From Calliphora vicina (lineage: Eukaryota > Arthropoda > Insecta > Diptera > Calliphoridae): a DNA stretch of 64,000 nt. Of the stretch, positions 55,304-64,000 are shown in pieces (the first letter of the stretch is position 1; every line of letters begins with the position of its first letter). The notes below the pieces were generated by a model. It was given only the letters and a program-made list of their open reading frames with translations, did no database searches and was not told where the DNA came from. The stretch spans positions 109,274,358-109,338,357 of the forward strand of contig NC_088782.1 in assembly GCF_958450345.1 (NCBI RefSeq). Reading direction: 5' to 3'. A program made the position numbers and the translations under genes.

Positions 55304-57475
55304 CGCCACTGAGTGACATTGTCTCTCTTTTAGTCGTCCATGATTTTTGCGACATTTGTTCGAGAAAGTCTTAGACGATTTGTTCTGGCTGTCCCTCATG
55401 TGTCGTCGACGAATATACAATGTCGTGCACCTATCATTGAGGATGTCTTGAAGACATGCCCAACTGGAATGTCGAAAGACGTTGCGTCTAGGTATTGGTC
55501 ATTTTGGTAGACAGAGAAAGGATCACAGAAAAACAAACAACAATTTCTGTTCCGACTATTGAAAAATCGTATATTTCGTATTCCAAATTTTTAAGAAGTT
55601 TTAACTGGAACGACTCCTATCTCTTTATATTCCTGGTGTTCAATTTTTCCTCTTTCTCATTTAGGACATCATCAAGTCGTATATTACCCAATTTTTATAA
55701 TTTCTTTATATTATGTTTTTTTTAACGAAAAAATAACGAGAAGAATATGTTGTAAGAAAAAAAAGTGTTAAGAATTTGTTCCTTAAGTATTGCAGGAATT
55801 TTCATGGTATAAATACAATGATGAGCACTGCAAGTATCTTCTGGGTGTCTACTGCATAGTACTCTATACTTCACTCTTGCTGAATTTGAAATATGTATGA
55901 ATAGGAGTGTGTGTGAGTGTTAAAAAATGTTACAAATTCTCGTACAAATTTTTCAATGTTTTATATATTTTTTCCTATATTCCATACTAAGTGTGAAAAT
56001 TGTCTATAATTTTCTTTTTTTTTTGCTTTTCCTTTCTCTGTACTTGATTGCAGTATTTTCTTGCTTTGACTATAGTTTCGTTAGTGTTTTGATAAACACA
56101 ACTGTGGGAATTTTCCAAGTTCTTATCCTTAAGAAAAAATGTACACACAAATACGTTGAACAGCTTGGCTTTGGGGAGTTGGGGAATATGAGGAAAGTGG
56201 TGGTTTATTAAAGGGCGAAGTATTGGGTGCGATTGTTATCGAATGGTAGGAAAGTGACAGGACACATTCCTAGGAAAGAGTTAAATGGCATTTTATACAA
56301 AACAAACATAATTTATTGGTTTTGTGAACAAAATAGCGTTTATATTAAAGTTAAAGTGTTTAAAAAGAGATTAAAAACTTTAAGCGATATAAAGAAATGC
56401 TTGTTAATAAAAGCTCAATAAAAACATTTTTAAACAAATTATTTAACGAACTTTTGTGGATTTTTATGAGTTCTCATACTCATTCAATCTACATCTAAGA
56501 AGTTTTTTTTTTAATTTTAATATAAGGCCTGAAAGGTTTCAAATTATTTCGTTAATATCATAACTCAGATAGTGTAAACTCAGCTTAAACTCAGCAATTA
56601 TATTGAACTTATTATTTTGAACAATTTATATAACCATATTTCCATGCTTTATTTTTTAAGTTTTTTTTTACGATTTCTTCTCTTTTTTTTACTTTTGTCA
56701 CAACTCAAAAACTGTTCCCCTTCATTTCGCTTCTTAATAGTTTGATTGACACATTTGACATTTTAAAAAAACAAATTGTAATTATTATTATTATACCGCC
56801 AACTGTTTTATAAATGATGTTTGCCTTTAAATGATTTATTTCTAAAGGGGGAATTGCTATTTAAAAAATTGTATAATTGGAAACTGGAAATAAAAACGCT
56901 GTTCAAAAGTATTTCTTAAAAATCAATGACTGACATCGTTGGCAAAATTTTTTTTTAATGTAGTGATTAATTGAGTGAGGAAACAAAACATTAATAATTC
57001 AAAATTTTTAATTGTTTTTGTGAACACTTTAACTGATAGTTGTTTTAATATTTCTTTTTATTAATTGGAATTGGCAAAATTTCTAATTAACTAAGAATTA
57101 CCCCTATTTTTTAATTAATTATAAATTTTGAAATTTCAAAAAAGTATTGAACAACAGTTTAATGGTTAAAATTAATAATAAACATGAAATAATGTTCATT
57201 AACACTAGAAAATACGAGAATGTACACAAATATGCAAAAAAAGCATGGATATGTTTCCAAAAACTTGTGAAATAAGCAAAAGCTAACTTTTCAAGCAAAA
57301 AGCTTTATTATTAGATAATCGATAAGTGATTGAAAAAATACAAACTGAAGTTATTTAAAAAAATCTTCAAGGAACTAAAGTTATTGGTGATGTTTAATCT
57401 GTTAATAAAATTGTAATGAATTTTCTTTGCCAATTAAAAAACAATTAATAATTTACAATTGATTTTTTTTTGTCA
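55304..57475. other. Non-coding DNA
   Basis: No gene, RNA or transposon recognised. The 94- and 76-codon ORFs (55,927 and 55,495) are hydrophobic/A-T-driven and unconvincing. Confidence 0.5.
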
Positions 57476-58443
57476 TCGAATAATTGTTTTTATGGACATT
57501 TTATTCATTGAATACAATTCAATGTATTTTTTAATTGAATAATTTACTAAGGAAATTTTTTTGAATAGAATAATTTTTATTAAAATTTTTTTAATCGAAT
57601 AATTTTCTACTGGAATTTTTTTAATCGAATAAGTTTATGAACAATTTTTTAGTCGAATAATTGTCTGTCGAAATTTTTTAATCGAATAATGAAAATAAAT
57701 ACTTTTAATCATAAAATTTACTATGGAAAAACCCAGTGGAAGATTTTTTTTATGAAATTTTATTTAATCGAATAATTGTCTATGGAAATTTCTTTTAATC
57801 GAATTATTTTCTTTAAAAATTCTAGTATTCAAATTATTTTCTATATAAATTGTAGTTATCGAATAATTTTCTATATAATAATTTAATTGAATTTTTTTAT
57901 TGAAAATTTTAATCGAGTAATTTTCTATAGTCATTTTTAATTGAATAATTTTCTATACAATTTTTTGATATAACTTTAAATTTTTTTTAATCGATTAATT
58001 TTCTAAGGTATTTTTTTAATCGAATAATTTTTCTATAGAAAATTTTAATCGATTAAATTTCTATATTTATTTTAGTCGATTAATTTTCTATATACAACTT
58101 TAATCGATTAATTTTCTACAATTCTTCTATAGAAAATTTCAATCGAATAATTTTCTATAGAATTAAAATATTTTTTATTGCATATTTCAATAGAGTAATT
58201 TTCTATAGACATTTTTAATTTTCTATAGAAATTTTTAATGGAATAATTAAAATTTTTTTTTAATCGATTCATTTTCTATTGATTTTTAGTGGAATAATTT
58301 TATTTTTTTTTAAATCGAATAAAGTTTAATGGAGTTTTTTAATTGAATAGTTTTTTATGACATTTTTTTTAACCGAAATATTTTCAGTAAAAATATTTTT
58401 AATTATTTATTATTATATATTATTATATATTTATTATTTTTCA
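57476..58443 (-). repeat. 29-bp satellite, opposite orientation, first block
   Basis: Degenerate tandem units near TTTTTAATCGAATAATTTTC plus TATGGAA: the reverse complement of the monomer at 23.0-25.1 kb. Units are more diverged here than in the 59-61 kb block. The array is interrupted by a trinucleotide repeat. Confidence 0.9.
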
Positions 58444-58969
<526 letters not shown>

Positions 58970-61862
58970 TTTATGGCATTTTTTTAAATCGTATAATTTT
59001 CTATGGAAATTTGATAAACTCATAAAATTTTCTAAAATTCTAGTAATCGATCATTTGTTTATGCTATTTTTTTCATCGAATTATTTTCTATGGAAATTTT
59101 TTTAAACGAAAATGTTAGTATTCGAATTATTTTCTATATATATTCTAGTAATCGAATAATTTTCTATAGACAATTCTTGCAATCGAATAAATTTTTAGAC
59201 AATTCTGATAATCGAATAATTTTTCTACAGAAAATTTTAATGGAATAATTTTTGTATAGAAATTGTTATACAAGTTTAATCGAATAATTTTTCATTGAAA
59301 ATTTTGATCGAATCAGTTTCTGTATAACATAGTTAAAATCAAATAATTTAATCGAGTAATTTTCAATAGAAAATTTTAATAGATTAGTTTTTTACAGAAA
59401 AATTTAAATTTGGTAATCGAATAATTTTCTATAGACATTCTGGTAATCGAATAATTTTCTATAAAAAATTTTTATCAAATAATTTTTGTATAGAAAATTT
59501 TAATGGAATCATTTTTCTAGACATAATTTTAATGGAATAATTTTCTATAGAAAATTTCAATGGAATAATTTTCTATAGAAAATTTCAATGGAATAATTTT
59601 CTATAGAAAAATTTCAATGAAATATTTTGTCTAAAGAAAATTTTAAACGTTTAATTTAGAATTAGAGAAGTTTAATCGAATAATTTTCTATATAATATTT
59701 TAAACGAATAATTTGTTTGTAGAAAATTTTAATCGAATAATTTTTCTAAAAAAACTTTAATTGAATATTTTTCTAAAAAAAAATTGAATCGAATAATTTT
59801 TCTATAGAATATTTTAATCGGATAATTGTTTTATTAAAAATTTTAATCGATTAGTTTTTCTATAGGAAATTTTAATCAAATAATTTTTGTATAGAAAATT
59901 TTAATGGAATCATTTTTCTAGACATAATTTTAATGGAATAATTTTCTATAGAAAATTTCAATGGAATAATTTGCTATAGAAAATTTCAATGAAATATTTT
60001 GTCTAAAGAAAATTTTAAACGATTAATTTAGAATTAGAGAAGTTTAATAAATTTTATTCGAATAATTTTTCTAAAAAAACTTTAATTGAATATTTTTCTA
60101 AAAAAATTGAATCGAATAATTTTTCTATAGAATATTTTAATCGGATAATTGTTTTATTAAAAATTTTAATCGATTAGTTTTTCTATAGGAAATTTTAATC
60201 GAATAATTTTTCATTTTTTCAACTGTGTCAATTTAATAGTTGTAAAAAATTTTAATCGAATAATTTTTCTGTATAACATAATTGAAATCAAATAATTTAA
60301 TCGAGTAATTTTCAATGAAAATTTTAATCGAGTAATTTTCTATAGAAAATTTTAATAGATTAATTTTTTACAGAAAAATTAATATTTTTAATCGAATAAT
60401 TTGCTATAGACATTCTGTTAGTCGAATAATTTTCTATAGAAAATTTTAATCGAATAATTTTTGCATAGAAAATTTTAATGGAATCATTTTTCTAGACATA
60501 ATTTTAATGGAATAATTTTCTATAGAAAATTTCAATGGAATAATTTTCAATAAAAAATCTTAATCGAATAATTTGCCTAAAGAAAATTTTAAACGATTAA
60601 TTTAGAATTAGAGAAGTTTAATCGAATAATTTTCTATATAATATTTTAAACGAATAATTTGTTTGTAGAAAATTTTAATCGAATAATTTTTCTAAAAAAA
60701 ATTGAATCGAATAATTTTTCTACAGAATATTTTAATCGTATAATTTTTTTATTAAAAATTTTAATCGATTAGTTTTTCTATAGGAAATTTTAATCAAATA
60801 ATTTTTCATTTTTTCAACTGTGTCAATTTAATAGTTGTAAAAAATTTTAATCGAATAATTTTTCCATATTAAATTTTAATCGAATAATTTTTCCATATTA
60901 AATTTTAATCGAATAATTTTTCATAGGAAATTTTAACCGAATAATTTTTCTATAGAAAATTTTAAGGAATATTTTTTGAATGAAAATTTTAATCGAATAA
61001 TTGTTCTGTAGATAATTTTAATGGAATAATGTTTCTATAAGAAATTTTAATCGAATAATTTTTGTATAGAAAATTTTAATCGAATAATTTTTGTATAGAA
61101 AATTTTAATCGAATAATTTTCCATATGAAATCTTATCAAATAATTTTTCCATAAGAAAATTTTAACCGAATAATTTTTTTATAGAATATTTTATCGAATA
61201 ATTTTTCTTATAAAAATTTTAATCGATTAGTTTTTCTATAGAAATTTTAATCGAATAATTTTCTATGGAAAATTTATATTTTTTAATCAAATAATTTTCT
61301 ATTAATTTTTTTATTCGAATAATTCTATGGAGTTTTTTTTAATCGAATAATGTTCAATAGAGTTTTTCAAATAATTTTCTATGGAATTTTTTTAAATGAA
61401 ATTTTTTTATGCTTCTTTTTAATCGAATCATTTTCTATAGAAAATTTCAATTTATAGAAATCGAATAAATTCATTTTGGAAATTTTAATCGAATAATTTT
61501 CTATAAAAAATTTTCATTTAGTCGAATAATTCTATGGAATTTTTTCATCAAATAATTTTAAATGAAGTTTTTTAATGAATAATTTTCTGCCAAATTTTTT
61601 GTACTGAAAAATTTTGTATGGATTTTTTTTGATGGAAAAATTTTCTATCGAATTTTTTTAGTCGAATAATATTCTGAAGAAAGTCTTTATCGAATTATTT
61701 TCATTAGGAAATCTTTGTCGTATAATTCTCTATAGAAAATCTTAATGTTTTAGGAAAGCTTAAGCGAATAATTTTCATTTTGGAAATATTAATCGAATAA
61801 TTCTATTTAGGAAATCCTAATGGTCGAATGTTTTTTTAGAAATGTTAAGCGAATAATAATAT
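58970..61862 (-). repeat. 29-bp satellite, opposite orientation, main block
   Basis: Tandem units near AATTTTAATCGAATAATTTT plus CTATAGAA. Higher-order copies are visible: TAATGGAATCATTTTTCTAG occurs at 59,501, 59,902 and 60,477 with the same neighbours (spacings 401 and 575 bp), and the 'TTTTTCAACTGTGTCAATTT' insert recurs at 60,214 and 60,809. The same insert text recurs alone at 62,530 outside the array. Confidence 0.9.
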
Positions 61863-63185
61863 TTCATCATAATATAATAATATTAATTCATAGTATTAAC
61901 TGTGTGACCTAAGAATCAATAATTCAATTAATTAAAATAGCTTTGGCCTGCTACAATAGCTGCTGTAATAGTTAATAGCGCAACATTATTAAACTTTATT
62001 TAATTTGTATAATTTTTAAATATATTTTATTATTTTTAAAACTTTGTTGTTTCATTTCGAAGACCAGTGGGGTGCATTTAATAGCAAAAACATATTGTAT
62101 GCAAACTTTTGCTTTATTTTTTTTTTATTTAAATCACAACAAAAGCCAAAATTTAATGTATCGAATATTGAGGCCACATGTGAAGTTTAATAAATGGCTG
62201 GCTACAGTTTGCACAAAAAGCAAAGCATTAAAAGAAGAAACAAAAAATGCTGGGAAAAACTTTATTACTGGAAAAATGTATTTTTATGTATTGCACTCAT
62301 ACCCCTATCAAAGTTTGAAATAAAATAAAAAAAACAGCAGGATTAAGTGAAAATGTTTGCTGCTGGCAAAATGGAAAACGTACCGTTTATAAGGGGGTGT
62401 TACTATTTTTTGATAATTCAATTTATATGTTGCATAGTTAAAGTCCTTTTTTAAATTTTTTTACTGTAACAATGAACGTATGTCATTCATTAACTGAGTT
62501 TTGTTTTTTGTCAGGAATATTTCAACATTTGTTCAAGTGTGTCAATTTAATAGTTGTAAAAAAATCATGATAAATGAAATTTAATAGTTGTGTAAATAAA
62601 AATCAAAACTTTGAATGGAACAATGTAAAAGGCAATCTGACTTGCGTAGCCATATGAAAACGTATTGAATTAACCAGAATTTCCTTTTGAACACAAATTA
62701 ATCATAATATGAAAATATGGGTGGTATTTTATTCACACGCCATGGGTGGCGTTAAGAAACATCATTGATGCTTGGCAACCTTTTAGTCTGTTTGGGTCAA
62801 TATTTACTTGATGCTGTAAAACTTTTTAAACAAATTACTGGTAATTTTTCTTTTAAACAAAATATTATTTTACATAAATTTAACTGAATCAGTCAGTCAT
62901 ATGAGAACATGCTATAATAACAAACATTTTGTGTACTACCTCTTAGTATATATTGCATTTTTTCAGGGTAATTTAACTTTTTAAGTCCGGAAAATTAATG
63001 GTATTTAAGAGCAAAGTTTATACAGGTAGAAATATGATAGACAGTTAATAGATGTTAGAAGTTAAGGTGCTGCTGGTTTTACAGAAAGTATGAGAAATTG
63101 TTTATAGAAAGTTTTATATAGCGAACATTTCTGTAATTCATACATTTTTTATATTTATAAATTTTTCTAAAAACACATTTTTGTG
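61863..63185. other. Non-coding spacer within the satellite domain
   Basis: No gene recognised. Holds a GTGTCAATTTAATAGTTGTA copy (62,538) like the insert inside the satellite, hinting that the satellite captured part of this flank or the reverse. Confidence 0.5.
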
Positions 63186-64000
63186 TTTAATCTTTTTTTA
63201 ATAGATTTTTTTTTAATCGAATAATTTTTTTTATAAAAAATATTCGAATTGGAAGATTTTGCTATACAACATATTTAAAATCGATGAAAATTTTTATAAT
63301 CGAAGAAATATCAATAGAAAATTGTTATAATCAAATAATTTTCTATAAAAATTTGTAATAGAATAATTTTCTCTAGAAAATTTTCTATTTTCTGCAGAAA
63401 ACTTTATAATTGTTTTTTTGCCTTGGGGCTTAAATTCGATTTTTTTTTTTAAATTGAAATAAAAAATTTTAAACTTTAGATTATTTTTGATAGAAAATTT
63501 TGTATTCGAATAAAATTTTAATCGAATAGAACATTTCTGAACGAATATTTTTAACATTTTAAATATCTGAACGAATTATTTTGATCGAATAGAAAATTTA
63601 TGAAAGAATTATTTTAATCGAATTGAAAATTTCTGAATAAATAATTTTAATCAAATATAAATTTTCATTCTAATAGCATTCCATAGAAATATTCAATCGA
63701 ATAATTTGCCATATACAATTTTAATCGAATAATTTTTCATTGAAAATTTTGATCAAATCATTTTCTGTACTTGATTGAAATCAAATAATTTTCTAAAGCT
63801 AATTTTTGTAACCGAATAATTTTCTATAGAATTTTTTTTTTATATCTAATAATTCTCTATCGAAAGTCATTTTAATCGAATACTTTAATATAGACAACTT
63901 TTTAACTGAATAATTTTCTATAGAAAATCATTTAGTCGAATAATTTTCTATAGAAATTCTTTTCAATCGAATAATTTTCTACTGAAAATCTTGGTAGTCG
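63186..64000 (-). repeat. 29-bp satellite, opposite orientation, third block (runs off the window)
   Basis: Same TTTTAATCGAATAATTTTCT-type monomers, degenerate at first and cleaner toward 64,000, so the array continues beyond the window. Confidence 0.85.

Noticed and set aside
55927..56211. 94-codon hydrophobic ORF as a small membrane protein
   Set aside because: The Phe/Ile/Leu content follows from a T-rich strand; there is no supporting start context, homology or neighbour.

Overview
This window looks like intergenic or intronic DNA from a large, AT-rich, repeat-laden insect genome, most likely a higher fly (calyptrate Diptera such as a blowfly or house fly relative; inference). The main clue is a set of mini-me/DINE-1-like interspersed elements, recognisable by a GTCY-type GACGGACGGACA tract, the core following it, and 'ATACCCT...AGGGTAT' ends. 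Mariner relatives, decayed LINEs, a tRNA-Lys-derived SINE, TTA-flanked elements and expanded satellites point the same way. I found no convincing intact host gene. Every recognisable coding stretch is a fragment of a transposable element or an unidentified degenerate ORF.

Layout. 1-6.8 kb: a LINE 3' end, a 1.9-kb foldback sequence, and a truncated copy of a CACAGTG-ended element. 6.8-10.4 kb: a long mini-me-like element interrupted by a 1,494-bp long-inverted-repeat element flanked by TTA, which contains a fragment of a multicopy arthropod protein. 11.7-14.2 kb: unidentified ORF fragments, short tandem duplications and a Jockey-type LINE remnant. 14.86-16.81 kb: a complete foldback element with CACAGTG ends, CATCG duplications and a perfect 117-bp inverted repeat in its core. 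18.6-20.0 kb: a 35-bp satellite with a 350-bp higher-order period. 20.0-22.0 and 27.0-30.8 kb: minus-strand LINE debris, with a tRNA-Lys SINE and a LINE segment amplified as a minisatellite. 23.0-25.1 kb: a roughly 29-bp ATTATTCGATTAAAA satellite with a 635-bp higher-order duplication. 32-39 kb: mini-me copies in both orientations around an unidentified decayed coding region, a TTA-flanked MITE, a GAAATAACTCCC-repeat sequence and another CACAGTG-ended half element. 39.7-46.9 kb: two MITEs, repeated LINE endonuclease remnants, an RTE-like RT pseudogene and a Harbinger-like relic. 47-55.3 kb: a second SINE, a hAT-type MITE, two mariner-superfamily pseudogenes, two mini-me copies and a TIR element with 82-bp repeats. 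57.5-64 kb: the 29-bp satellite again in the opposite orientation, split by about 526 bp of pure ATT trinucleotide repeat.

The most interesting items are: (a) the CACAGTG-ended foldback family, whose ends resemble the Transib/RAG heptamer and which has a conserved second block 19-20 bp inside; (b) the mini-me 5' hairpin, whose stem shows a compensatory base-pair change between copies; (c) the long-TIR element carrying a piece of a multicopy arthropod gene; and (d) the unidentified protein-like region at 32.6-34.7 kb. Boundaries and identities are read by eye. No database search was possible.
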